Source: Stappia stellulata DSM 5886 (GTDB lineage: Bacteria > Pseudomonadota > Alphaproteobacteria > Rhizobiales > Stappiaceae). Taken from it: 64,000 bases of DNA. This document shows positions 45,527 to 54,526 of the stretch, piece by piece. Below the pieces are notes generated by a model. The model did no database searches, was not told the origin of the DNA, and worked only from the letters and a program-made list of their open reading frames with translations. How positions within the stretch are numbered: the first letter of the stretch is position 1; every line of letters starts with the position of its first letter. Both the position numbers and the translations under genes were made by a program. The stretch spans positions 62,001-126,000 of the forward strand of contig NZ_AUIM01000004.1 in NCBI RefSeq assembly GCF_000423705.1, given 5' to 3'.

Positions 45527-46750
45527 TCAAAGGCGCGATTCGCCAAGGTCCAGCATGCGCACGCTGAAATCGTGCCCCTCCAGCGCCGTGAGGATCTCCT
45601 GCGCATGGGTCCGGTCGTGCGTTTCCATCGTGACGTCCAGCGTGGTGCCCTTCGCGGGAACATTGAGAAACAGCCGGTGGTGCGAGACTTCCAGGATGTT
45701 GCCGCCAAGCGACCCGATCAGGGTCGAAATATCGCCCAGAACGCCCGGGCGGTCCGGCGTGGTGATGCGGATCGACAGCAGGCGGCCTTCGTGGGCCAGC
45801 CCGCGCACCATGATCGACGACAGCAGCCGCGGGTCGATGTTGCCGCCGCACATGACCAGCCCGACGCTGCGGCCCGCGAAGCGCTCGCGGTGGGAGAGCA
45901 GCGCGGCAAGACCGGCGGCGCCGGCGCCTTCCGCCATTGTCTTTTGCTGGGTGAGATAGGCGTTCACCGCCTGTTCGATGGCTGCCTCGTCGACCAGGAG
46001 AATGTCGTCGACGCTCTCGCGCACGATCTCCAGCGTCAGCTCTCCCACGTTCTTGACCGCGATCCCCTCGGCGAGCGTTGCGCCGCCGCACTGGACGGTC
46101 TCGCCGTCGAGCGCCCCCTTCATCGATGGGTAAAGCGCGGCCTCGACGCCGATGACCTCGATGCCGGGGCGCAGCGCCTTGGCGGCCGTTGCCATTCCGG
46201 AAATCAGGCCGCCGCCGCCCACTGGAACGACGAGACACTCGAGGCCGGGATGGTCTTCCAGCATTTCCAGCGCGATGGTGCCCTGGCCGCAGATGATCGC
46301 TTCATCGTCATAAGGGTGCACCCAGACGAGGCCTTCCGCTTCCGCGATCCGCTCGGCCTCGGCATGCGCGTCGGCCAGCATCTCGCCGGCCAGAACCACC
46401 CGCGCGCCATAGCCGCGTGTGGCGGCAACCTTCACGAAGGGGGTCGGTTTCGGCATGACGATGGTCGCGGGAATGCCGAGCCGTCCGGCGTGATAGGCAA
46501 CCGCCTGCGCGTGGTTGCCGGCCGACATGGCGATGACGCCGCGCCGGCGCTCGTCGGGCGAAAGCGCCGACAGCTTCACCAGCGCGCCGCGTTCCTTGAA
46601 CGCGTTGGTCACCTGCAGGTTCTCGTATTTGACCCAGACGTCCGCGCCCGTGAGGCGCGACAGTTTCGGGGCCGGCAGGCACGGCGTGCGCATCACGGCC
46701 CCGGAGATCAACTGGGCCGCGGCGCGGATGGAATCGAGCGAAACCGACAT
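45527..46750 (-). CDS. ilvA: threonine ammonia-lyase (threonine deaminase) with C-terminal ACT domain
   Basis: A PLP enzyme converting threonine to 2-oxobutanoate and ammonia. 407 residues. The PLP Lys is K52 (NAFKERGA), the PLP phosphate loop PVGGGGLISG, and the substrate loop is SAGNHAQAVAY. A single C-terminal ACT domain of about 75 residues (SIRITTPDRPGVLGDISTLIG) makes it a short form, unlike the two-ACT biosynthetic enzyme; feedback behaviour is therefore uncertain. It is 42 bp downstream of lysE on the same strand, with a hairpin just before the start. It may serve isoleucine synthesis or threonine disposal. Confidence 0.94.
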   Translation of the reverse strand: MSVSLDSIRAAAQLISGAVMRTPCLPAPKLSRLTGADVWVKYENLQVTNAFKERGALVKLSALSPDERRRGVIAMSAGNHAQAVAYHAGRLGIPATIVMPKPTPFVKVAATRGYGARVVLAGEMLADAHAEAERIAEAEGLVWVHPYDDEAIICGQGTIALEMLEDHPGLECLVVPVGGGGLISGMATAAKALRPGIEVIGVEAALYPSMKGALDGETVQCGGATLAEGIAVKNVGELTLEIVRESVDDILLVDEAAIEQAVNAYLTQQKTMAEGAGAAGLAALLSHRERFAGRSVGLVMCGGNIDPRLLSSIMVRGLAHEGRLLSIRITTPDRPGVLGDISTLIGSLGGNILEVSHHRLFLNVPAKGTTLDVTMETHDRTHAQEILTALEGHDFSVRMLDLGESRL

Positions 46751-46766
46751 GACAGGGTCACCGCGA

Positions 46767-46783
46767 AAGGGTCCGGGACCCTT
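46767..46783. repeat. hairpin in the lysE-ilvA gap
   Basis: AAGGGTC-CGG-GACCCTT, a perfect 7-bp stem with a 3-nt loop, ending 16 bases before the ilvA ATG (46750). No T tract follows on the minus strand. It may tune read-through or translation of ilvA. Confidence 0.35.
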
Positions 46784-46792
46784 CCTGTGCCA

Positions 46793-47413
46793 TCAAGCCG
46801 GGATGATTTGCAAGCTCGCGATGGTCGAGCCGACCATGACGGCGGCCAGGGCGATCTTGAGCCGATACAGCAAACGGGATTGGCCGGCGGCCATCCGCAA
46901 CCGGCCGCCGGCCAGCAGCCACAGGCCGTTCAGGATGCCGCCGAGCACCCAGAATGTGAGCGACACGAGAAGCGCATCGGCGAGATAGCGCCCGGGCGAG
47001 ACGAATTGCGAGATCGCCGCGATCTGCATTGCATAGGCCTTGGGGCTGAGCGGGTGAACCCAAAGCCCGCGCAGATATCCCGGTATCCGCCGGGCGTCGC
47101 CGGCCACGCCGTTGCCCGAGCGCACAATGGTCCAGGCGAGATAGACAATGTAGCCGATGCACAGCCAGCGCAGCAGCTGGAACACCTGCGGCGCGCTTTG
47201 CAGGAGGGCGTAAAGCCCCAGAACGTTCAGCCAGAAGATTATCTGGAAGCCGCTCATCGTGCCAAGCAGGAATGGGACCGCCGGTCGGGCGCCGAACGCC
47301 AGTCCGCTTGCCATCAGCGACATGTTTGCCGGTCCCGGAGAACCGACCATCGCGACGATGAACAGGACGAGCACGCCGTACTGGGCGAGCGGCATGAAAA
47401 AATCGGAGGGCAT
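46793..47413 (-). CDS. LysE family amino-acid exporter
   Basis: A 206-residue inner-membrane exporter with about six helices. The family motif is VGSPGPANMSLMASGLAFGARPAVPFLLGTM near the start (GPxN, then GxRxG-like), then LRWLCIGYIVYLAWTIVR and the WVHPLSPKAYAMQIAA loop. ATG 47413 with GGGAG upstream; the open frame continues far upstream into other genes' sequence. It forms a probable operon with ilvA and is divergent from a MocR regulator over 84 bp. The exported substrate is probably threonine, homoserine or a related amino acid by context only. Confidence 0.92.
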   Translation of the reverse strand: MPSDFFMPLAQYGVLVLFIVAMVGSPGPANMSLMASGLAFGARPAVPFLLGTMSGFQIIFWLNVLGLYALLQSAPQVFQLLRWLCIGYIVYLAWTIVRSGNGVAGDARRIPGYLRGLWVHPLSPKAYAMQIAAISQFVSPGRYLADALLVSLTFWVLGGILNGLWLLAGGRLRMAAGQSRLLYRLKIALAAVMVGSTIASLQIIPA

Positions 47414-47434
47414 CCGCCATCTCCCGGCGCTGGA

Positions 47435-47441
47435 ATTGTAC
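47435..47441. promoter_or_regulatory. upstream ATTGTAC element
   Basis: ATTGTAC at 47435-47441 is repeated exactly at 47489-47495, 54 bp away (about five helical turns), with an inverted TACAAT at 47477-47482. These fit the repeated boxes bound by MocR-type regulators. On the minus strand this element reads TACAAT, a good -10 for lysE, about 22 bases from its start codon. Confidence 0.4.
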
Positions 47442-47462
47442 GTTCTGTCGCCCAAAATGAAT

Positions 47463-47495
47463 GAGACAAAATGTGATACAATGTTTATATTGTAC
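47463..47495 (+). promoter_or_regulatory. mocR promoter and overlapping operator; apparently leaderless start
   Basis: GAGACA (47463-47468), 17 bp, TATATT (47486-47491), then the ATG at 47498, seven bases after the -10. No ribosome site lies before the ATG, so transcription would begin at or next to the start codon. A palindrome TACAAT-GTTTAT-ATTGTA (47477-47494) overlaps the -10 and spacer. Confidence 0.45.
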
Positions 47496-47497
47496 TC

Positions 47498-48892
47498 ATG
47501 ACAATTTTCTCCCAAGCCACCGCCGAGGGGCCGGCGACTGCCAGGACCATCGAGGCGACCTTGCGGGCGCGGATCGCCGACCACACGCTTGCGGCGGGCG
47601 AACGTCTGCCGCCGATCCGCGAGGCGGCCTGGCAATTGCGCTGCGCGCCGGCAACCGTGGCGCGGGCCTATCGCGCGCTGGTGGTGGCCGGGCTTGCCCA
47701 TGGCGAGGTCGGGCGGGGCACCTTCGTCGGCGGGCCAGACCGGCGGTCCGCCTTTCCGCCCCGTGCCACGGCGTCGACCGGGGACGAGGCCGGGATCGTC
47801 GACCTTGCCGTCAACGGTTTCCAGATGCATGACGCCACGCCGCTGGTCGGCGCGGCCTTCGAACGGGCGACGGCCCGTCTTGCGGCGGGCGCCGTGCCGG
47901 CCGGATACGCCGCGCCCGCGGGACGGGAGGAGGACCGCGTTGCGGCTGCACGCTTTCTCGCGCGCTGGCGTCCCGGCCTCGCGGCGCGGGAGGTGGTGAT
48001 CACCCATGGCGCGCAGTCGGCGCTGTCGGCGGTCTTTCAGGCGCTTGCCGGGCGTGGCGGCGGAATTGCCTGCGACGCGGTCACTTATCCGGGCATCATC
48101 GGAGCGGCCGTGGCGCTCGGGATCCCGTTGTATCCGGTCGCAGGTGACGAAGACGGCATGCGCGCCGACGCGCTCGAGGCGGTTTGCGCGCGCCATCCCG
48201 TCTCGCTGGCGGTGGTGATGCCGGATGTGCAGAACCCGACGGGCGTTTCGATGCCGCAGGCGCGGCGCGCGGATCTCGCGTCGGTTGCGGTGCGTCAGGG
48301 CCTGACCATCGTGGAGGACCGGATCTACGGCTTTCTGGTGCCCGACGCGCCGGAGGGGTTTTCCGGCATCGCACCGGAGCGCACCGTGCTTGTCTACGGT
48401 CTTTCAAAGAGCGTCGCCCCGGTGCTGCGGGTCGGCTATGTCGCAGGGTCCGTTGACATGATCCGCCACGTCGAAGCGGTTTTGAATGCAACCAGCCTGA
48501 TGGTTTCGCCCTTGCTTGCGGATGCGGCGAGCTGGGTTCTGGAGCAGCCCGGGATGGAGACGCGCTGCACGGCATTGCGCGCCGGGATTGCCCGTCGCGC
48601 CGATTGCTGTCGCACCCGCTTTCCCGGACTGGACGCGGACCGCCTCTCGGGCGGCATTGCCTGGCTTCCGCTTCCCGGCGACTGGACGGCGGACGGCTTT
48701 GCAGCGGAAGCGGCTTCCCGGGGTGTGCGGGTCAGCCCGGCCCGGCATTTTTGCGTGGAACCGAGAAACGCACCGCAGGCGGTGCGGCTTTGTCTTGCCA
48801 ATGTCGCCGATGACACGCGCTTCGAGGCCGGCCTGGAGGTTCTGGCCAGCCTTCTTTCGCGCGACGCGCGGCCTGCGCGCATCGCTCCGTGA
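47498..48892 (+). CDS. MocR/PdxR-type transcription regulator (GntR domain fused to aminotransferase)
   Basis: 464 residues. N-terminal GntR winged helix about 15-75 (GERLPPIREAAWQLRCAPATVARAYRAL), then a class I aminotransferase fold, about 100-455, with the PLP Lys K304 (VYGLSKSVAPVLRVGY) and VMPDVQNPTGVSM. Such proteins sense PLP plus an amino acid and usually control a divergent gene; here the divergent operon is lysE - ilvA. Start ATG 47498 lacks a Shine-Dalgarno and looks leaderless. It may also regulate itself through the overlapping palindrome. Convergent with hemB. Confidence 0.93.
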   Translation: MTIFSQATAEGPATARTIEATLRARIADHTLAAGERLPPIREAAWQLRCAPATVARAYRALVVAGLAHGEVGRGTFVGGPDRRSAFPPRATASTGDEAGIVDLAVNGFQMHDATPLVGAAFERATARLAAGAVPAGYAAPAGREEDRVAAARFLARWRPGLAAREVVITHGAQSALSAVFQALAGRGGGIACDAVTYPGIIGAAVALGIPLYPVAGDEDGMRADALEAVCARHPVSLAVVMPDVQNPTGVSMPQARRADLASVAVRQGLTIVEDRIYGFLVPDAPEGFSGIAPERTVLVYGLSKSVAPVLRVGYVAGSVDMIRHVEAVLNATSLMVSPLLADAASWVLEQPGMETRCTALRAGIARRADCCRTRFPGLDADRLSGGIAWLPLPGDWTADGFAAEAASRGVRVSPARHFCVEPRNAPQAVRLCLANVADDTRFEAGLEVLASLLSRDARPARIAP

Positions 48893-48916
48893 GAACAGGT
48901 CGCGCGGCGAAAAGCG

Positions 48917-49987
<1,071 letters not shown>

Positions 49988-50132
49988 TTAGCATCGGAAA
50001 GCCCGCGGCCGAAAGGCGGGGGAGAGGGAATTCCGGGTCGCAATTGACGCAGGCGCGGGGGGCGGATAATCCCACTGGGCAGGTCGCCGCGCGAGTTCCC
50101 CCGCGTCGACGCGACGGGAGGAGGGCAGTTCG

Positions 50133-51272
50133 ATGGATTTCACCCTTGGCGAGGACCAGCGCGCGTTTCAGGACGTTGCACGCCAGTTCGCCCGCGACGA
50201 GATGGAGCCGAACGCGCGTGAATGGGACGAGACCTCCCGTTTTCCCGAAGAGACGCTGCGCAAGGCGGCCGAACTCGGGTTCGGCGGCATTTACGTCGGA
50301 GACGATGTCGGCGGGTCCGGGCTGACCCGTCTGGACGCGGCCGTGATCTTCGAGGAACTGGCCGCCGGCTGCACCTCCACCGCCGCCTATATATCGATCC
50401 ACAACATGGCCGCCTGGATGATCGACCGCTTCGGCGTTGACGCCCAGCGCCAGCGCTTTCTGCCGGCGCTGTGCACAATGGAGCATTTCGCGAGCTATTG
50501 CCTGACGGAGCCGGGATCGGGGTCGGATGCGGCAAGCCTGCGCACGCGCGCGGTCCGCGACGACGACGACTATGTGCTCAACGGCTCCAAGGCGTTCATC
50601 TCCGGCGGCGGGCGCTCCGACATCTATGTCGTGATGGTGCGCACCGGTGACGCCGGGCCGAAGGGGATTTCCTGCCTGGTGGTCGAAAAGGACGCGCCGG
50701 GCCTCAGTTTCGGTGCTCAGGAAGCCAAACTCGGCTGGAAGAGCCAGCCGACCGCGCAGGTGAATTTCAGCGATTGCCGGGTGCCCGCTGCCAATCGCAT
50801 CGGCGCGGAGGGCGACGGTTTCAGGATCGCCATGGCCGGTCTCGACGGCGGCCGCCTCAACATCGGCGCCTGTTCGCTGGGGGCGGCGCAAAGCTGTCTC
50901 GACCGCTCGATTTCCTATCTCAAGGAGCGCAAGCAGTTCGGCAAGCCGCTCGCCGAATTCCAGGCGCTTCAGTTTCGCCTCGCGGACATGGCGACGGAGC
51001 TTGAAGCCGCGCGGTTGCTGCTGCACAAGGCCGCGACGCTCGTCGACGCCAAGACGCCGGACGCAACCCGCATGGCGGCCATGGCCAAGCGAATGGCGAC
51101 GGATGTAGGGTTCTCTGTCGTCAACGAGGCGTTGCAATTGCATGGCGGCTACGGCTATCTGCGGGACTATCCGGTCGAGCGCTTCCTGCGCGACGTGCGC
51201 GTGCACCAGATCCTGGAAGGCACCAACGAGATCATGCGAATGATCATCGCGCGGGACCTCCTGAAGGATTGA
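50133..51272 (+). CDS. isobutyryl-CoA dehydrogenase (acyl-CoA dehydrogenase family)
   Basis: An FAD enzyme oxidising isobutyryl-CoA to methacrylyl-CoA in valine breakdown. 379 residues: [32 protein letters not shown] (FAD/substrate loop), [52 protein letters not shown] and the catalytic-base region [15 protein letters not shown]. Assignment to isobutyryl-CoA rather than another branched chain is inferred from two downstream valine-pathway genes. ATG 50133 has GGGAGGAGGG upstream. First gene of the cluster. Confidence 0.9.
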   Translation: MDFTLGEDQRAFQDVARQFARDEMEPNAREWDETSRFPEETLRKAAELGFGGIYVGDDVGGSGLTRLDAAVIFEELAAGCTSTAAYISIHNMAAWMIDRFGVDAQRQRFLPALCTMEHFASYCLTEPGSGSDAASLRTRAVRDDDDYVLNGSKAFISGGGRSDIYVVMVRTGDAGPKGISCLVVEKDAPGLSFGAQEAKLGWKSQPTAQVNFSDCRVPAANRIGAEGDGFRIAMAGLDGGRLNIGACSLGAAQSCLDRSISYLKERKQFGKPLAEFQALQFRLADMATELEAARLLLHKAATLVDAKTPDATRMAAMAKRMATDVGFSVVNEALQLHGGYGYLRDYPVERFLRDVRVHQILEGTNEIMRMIIARDLLKD

Positions 51273-51310
51273 GCGAACGGTCGGGCGGAATCGCGGAACG
51301 GCGAGGGAAC

Positions 51311-51685
51311 ATGCGGCGCGGATTGATCGTGGGCATCTTGGGGTGGATCGGGGCAAGCCTCGTCTTCCGTCTGTTCGGTCAGTACATTCTGGTCGGCCCC
51401 GGGCTTGCCTATGTGGTTGCGCTCGTCGTCGGCGGGGTTGCGGCGAGCGCGGTTGCGCTGCTGGCGGCGCGGCTCTTTTGCGAACCGGGCAAGAGCGCGC
51501 GTTTTGCGGCGGGTGTTGTCATGCCGGGGCTTTTGGGCGATGCGGCCGCGACGCTCGCCTTCGCGCGGGTGTTTCCGGAAATTCCGCCGGAGTATGACGT
51601 TTTGTTCGCGGCGATGATGCTTTGGGGCTACGGCGTGATCCTCGCCGTGCTGATCCTGTTTGGCGACAAGGTTGTGAGGACTTGA
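51311..51685 (+). CDS. small membrane protein, DUF5367-like
   Basis: 124 residues with about four hydrophobic segments: LIVGILGWIGASLVFRLFGQ, AYVVALVVGGVAASAVALLAARLF, VVMPGLLGDAAATLAFARVF and FAAMMLWGYGVILAVLILFGDKV. The layout matches DUF5367 proteins; function unknown. ATG 51311 has GAGGG four bases upstream; a TTG at 51269 overlapping the previous stop is less likely. Its stop overlaps the next ATG by one base (TGATG), so it is coupled to the hydrolase gene. Confidence 0.72.
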   Translation: MRRGLIVGILGWIGASLVFRLFGQYILVGPGLAYVVALVVGGVAASAVALLAARLFCEPGKSARFAAGVVMPGLLGDAAATLAFARVFPEIPPEYDVLFAAMMLWGYGVILAVLILFGDKVVRT

Positions 51686-52749
51686 TGAGCGAAGACGAGA
51701 TCCTGTTCGAAATCCGCGGCCATGCGGGACTGGTGACCCTGAACCGGCCGAAAGCGCTCAATGCGCTCTCCCACGGCATGGTTTTGGCGCTTGCCGCCAA
51801 GCTCGAGGAATGGCGCGAAGACGACCAGGTGCGTTGCGTGGTCGTGCAGGCGGCGGGCGAAAAGGCCTTTTGCGCCGGTGGCGACATCCGCAGGATCTAC
51901 GATCAGGGCACGGCGGGCGATCCGTCGCAGGTCGGGTTCTTTGCCGACGAGTATCGTTTGAACGTCCAGATCAAGCGCTACCCCAAGCCCTATGTCGCCC
52001 TGATCGACGGTATCGTCATGGGCGGTGGCGTCGGCGTGTCCGTTCACGGCAGCCACCGGGTCGGCACCGAACGCACCATGTTCGCCATGCCCGAGACGGG
52101 AATCGGCTTCTTTCCGGATGTCGGCGGAACCTATTTCCTGCCGCGCATGCCGCATCACACCGGCATGATGGCGGCGCTGAGTGCCGCCCGCCTCAAGCAG
52201 GCCGACGCTTTGTGGGCCGGGGTTCTCACCCACGCGGTGACGTCGTCCGACCTGGATGCGCTCACCACGGCCCTTTGCGAAGGCGCGCATCCCGACGAGG
52301 CCCTTGCGGCCTTCGCGCGCACGGCCTCCGACCTCGGAGCGGACGAAGCGCCGCTCGCGGCCCGTTCGGCAATCTGCGCGGATGTCTTCGGCAAGGACAC
52401 GCTGGAAGAGGTGCTCGCGGCATTGGATGCGGTGGCCGGCGAGGGGGGCGACGGCGAATGGGCGGCGAAGCAGCTGTCGGCGATCCGCACCAAGTCGCCG
52501 ACCAGCCTCGCGCTTGCCTTCGTGCAATTGCGCAAGGGAGCGGATCTCGATTTCGAGGCCTGCATGCGTCTCGAACACCGGATCGTCAGCCACATTCTGA
52601 AGGGGCATGACTTCTATGAGGGCGTGCGCGCGGTGATCGTCGACAAGGACAATCAGCCCGACTGGAAGCCGCAACGGATCGCCGATGTTCAGCCGGCCGA
52701 TATCGAGCGCTATTTCCAGCTTCCCGATGGCGGCGATCTCGATGTCTGA
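51685..52749 (+). CDS. 3-hydroxyisobutyryl-CoA hydrolase
   Basis: A crotonase-fold enzyme that frees 3-hydroxyisobutyrate from CoA in valine breakdown, preventing build-up of reactive methacrylyl-CoA. 354 residues, the long form of the family. Oxyanion loops are FCAGGDIRRIYD and MGGGVGVSVHGSHRVGTERTMFAMPETGIGFFPDVGGTYFLPR, the Glu and Asp of the HIBCH active site; the C-terminus is FYEGVRAVIVDKDNQPDW. ATG 51685 overlaps the preceding stop. Between the dehydrogenase and mmsB. Confidence 0.94.
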   Translation: MSEDEILFEIRGHAGLVTLNRPKALNALSHGMVLALAAKLEEWREDDQVRCVVVQAAGEKAFCAGGDIRRIYDQGTAGDPSQVGFFADEYRLNVQIKRYPKPYVALIDGIVMGGGVGVSVHGSHRVGTERTMFAMPETGIGFFPDVGGTYFLPRMPHHTGMMAALSAARLKQADALWAGVLTHAVTSSDLDALTTALCEGAHPDEALAAFARTASDLGADEAPLAARSAICADVFGKDTLEEVLAALDAVAGEGGDGEWAAKQLSAIRTKSPTSLALAFVQLRKGADLDFEACMRLEHRIVSHILKGHDFYEGVRAVIVDKDNQPDWKPQRIADVQPADIERYFQLPDGGDLDV

Positions 52750-52800
52750 TAAAAGGAGCGCCGGGCTGCGCTGACCGGGCGCGGCGGGGCCGGAGATCAC

Positions 52801-53211
52801 ATGAACGCTTTGCTACAAGACTATTGGAAGAACCGGCCAGCATGGTCGGTGGCGCTGATCTGGTATCTGCGCGCGATGGCCGTGCTTCTGATCGGCGGCG
52901 GTCTCATTCACTGGGCCCGGATTGTCGGGATCGTGCCCTGGCGCGGGGTCTGGTTCTGGGACATGCCGATCGAATGGCAGGCGGCCACCGTGTTTTTCGC
53001 GGTTCTGGATCTCGTTGCCGCCATCGGTCTGTGGCTGACCGTCTCCTGGGGCACGGTGATGTGGCTCACCCGCGCGTTGACACAGGTGGTGATGCACACG
53101 GCCTTTTCCGATGTCTTCGGGCGTCGGCCTTATGAAATCGGCTTCTACCTGACGACCATCGCGATCTATCTGGTGCTTCTGTATCTGAGTGACCGGGAGC
53201 AGCGAAGGTGA
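52801..53211 (+). CDS. DUF6163 family membrane protein
   Basis: 136 residues, about four hydrophobic stretches: WYLRAMAVLLIGGGLIHWARIVG, WQAATVFFAVLDLVAAIGLWLTVSWG, VMWLTRALTQVVMHTAFSDVFG and FYLTTIAIYLVLLYLSD. Matches small Rhizobiales membrane proteins of the DUF6163 type. ATG 52801 has GGAG upstream, 51 bp after the hydrolase. Function unknown; its place between two valine enzymes is shared in the order but may be incidental. Confidence 0.75.
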   Translation: MNALLQDYWKNRPAWSVALIWYLRAMAVLLIGGGLIHWARIVGIVPWRGVWFWDMPIEWQAATVFFAVLDLVAAIGLWLTVSWGTVMWLTRALTQVVMHTAFSDVFGRRPYEIGFYLTTIAIYLVLLYLSDREQRR

Positions 53212-53266
53212 CGCGCATCGCGCGACAAGAACACGCTCAATCATCGAAAACGGGGAGGTTTCATCC

Positions 53267-54163
53267 ATGACAACGATCGGATTTGTCGGGCTTGGCAACA
53301 TGGGCGGGCCGATGGCCGCCAATCTGGTGGCGGCCGGCCACACGGTTTGCGGGCTCGATCTCTCGCCCGACGCGCGTGCGCGCCTGAAGGAGGCCGGCGG
53401 CAAGCCGGTGGAATCGGTGGCCGAGGCCGTGTCGAGCGCGGATGTGGTCGTGACCATGCTTCCCGCCGGCACGCATGTGCGCAAGGTCTATGGCGGGGAC
53501 GCCGGCATTCTCGCCAATGCGCGCCCCGGCACCTTGATGATCGACAGCTCCACGATCGATGTCGACAGTGCCCGCGCCGTTGCCAAGGAGGCGGCCGGCG
53601 CCGGCATGGCGATGGTCGATGCCCCCGTTTCCGGCGGTGTCGCCGGCGCGGCCGGCGGCACCTTGACGTTCATGGTGGGCGGCCCGGACGACGCCTTCGA
53701 GGCGGCCAAACCCTATCTCGAGATCATGGGCAAGACGATCGTTCACGCCGGCGGGCCCGGCAACGGCCAGGCGGCGAAGATCTGCAACAACATGTTGCTC
53801 GGGATTTCCATGATCGGCGTGTGCGAGGCCTTCGTTCTGGCCGAGCGGCTCGGCCTCGATCACCAGAAGCTCTACGACATTTCGTCGACGGCATCGGGCC
53901 AGTGCTGGTCGCTGACGAGCTATTGCCCGGTTCCCGGTCCGGTCGAGACCTCGCCGGCCAATCGGGACTATCAGCCGGGCTTCGCCGCCGCGATGATGCT
54001 GAAGGACCTCAAGCTTGCCCAGGAGGCTGCCAGCGCCAGCGGCGCTTCGACCCCGCTCGGTGCGGAAGCCTCAGCTCTTTACAATCTGTTCTGCAACCAG
54101 GGCGAAGCGGACACGGATTTCTCCGGCATCATCCGCTTCCTGCGTGGCGCGGAAACCGCCTGA
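53267..54163 (+). CDS. mmsB: 3-hydroxyisobutyrate dehydrogenase
   Basis: Oxidises 3-hydroxyisobutyrate to methylmalonate semialdehyde with NAD in valine breakdown. 298 residues: GFVGLGNMGGPMAANLVAAGH (Rossmann GxGxMG), DAPVSGGVAGAAGGTLTFMVGG and catalytic Lys in GNGQAAKICNNMLL. The C-terminus DFSGIIRFLRG is typical. ATG 53267 has GGGGAGGT upstream. A strong terminator follows 34 bp after the stop and closes the cluster. Confidence 0.95.
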   Translation: MTTIGFVGLGNMGGPMAANLVAAGHTVCGLDLSPDARARLKEAGGKPVESVAEAVSSADVVVTMLPAGTHVRKVYGGDAGILANARPGTLMIDSSTIDVDSARAVAKEAAGAGMAMVDAPVSGGVAGAAGGTLTFMVGGPDDAFEAAKPYLEIMGKTIVHAGGPGNGQAAKICNNMLLGISMIGVCEAFVLAERLGLDHQKLYDISSTASGQCWSLTSYCPVPGPVETSPANRDYQPGFAAAMMLKDLKLAQEAASASGASTPLGAEASALYNLFCNQGEADTDFSGIIRFLRGAETA

Positions 54164-54196
54164 CGCGGCGAGGGTATCTTCGGTCTCGGATTACCT

Positions 54197-54229
54197 GCCG
54201 CGCCGGCATGTCGTCGGCGCGGCTTTTTT
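54197..54229 (+). terminator. rho-independent terminator after mmsB
   Basis: A 9-bp perfect stem GCCGCGCCG/CGGCGCGGC (54197-54205 with 54215-54223), 9-nt loop, then six T. It closes the valine cluster. Confidence 0.88.
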
Positions 54230-54526
54230 CCTCGTGAAAAATGCCTAGGCGAATGATTTTCAGTCTTTTTTCCATCTGTCGCGCATCGGGAATCTCGATT
54301 TTTTTTCAGGCGCCGTTCGGCACCATTTTTCATGTATTCGAGTTCAAAACCGCGTAACTCGGCAATATTTACAGTTAAGAATTCGTGAATTCGATCAATA
54401 TGCAATGCATTTGCGCGTTAACCGACGATTTAGTCTCCTTTTTAAGCGGATTTTAGAGGCCGGCGTGTAGGGTTTGCATCAAGGTGAGAAAAAACGCACC
54501 GCAAACAATACATGAGGCGCAAACAG
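54230..54526. other. AT-rich regulatory region upstream of ldtR
   Basis: About 300 bp with runs of T and clear A+T enrichment against the flanking genes. It holds three TTAA-N7 near-CtrA sites (see separate entry) and a direct GAATTCG repeat (54379-54385 and 54387-54393, about). No gene is seen. The ldtR ribosome site (GAGG) is at its right end. Confidence 0.55.
54375..54456. promoter_or_regulatory. cluster of three near-consensus CtrA sites (TTAA-N7-TTAA)
   Basis: TTAA-N7-TGAA at 54375-54389, TTAA-N7-TTTA at 54418-54432 and TTAA-N7-TTAG at 54442-54456: each is one base away from the CtrA consensus, all within 82 bp and within 160 bp of the ldtR start. CtrA is the cell-cycle regulator of Alphaproteobacteria. 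AT-rich DNA makes single near-matches likely; the cluster is less so. Confidence 0.35.

Noticed and set aside
44726-47464. 912-codon plus-strand frame over the RDD, ilvA and lysE genes
   Set aside because: Runs antisense through three recognisable genes and shows only low-complexity shadow sequence.
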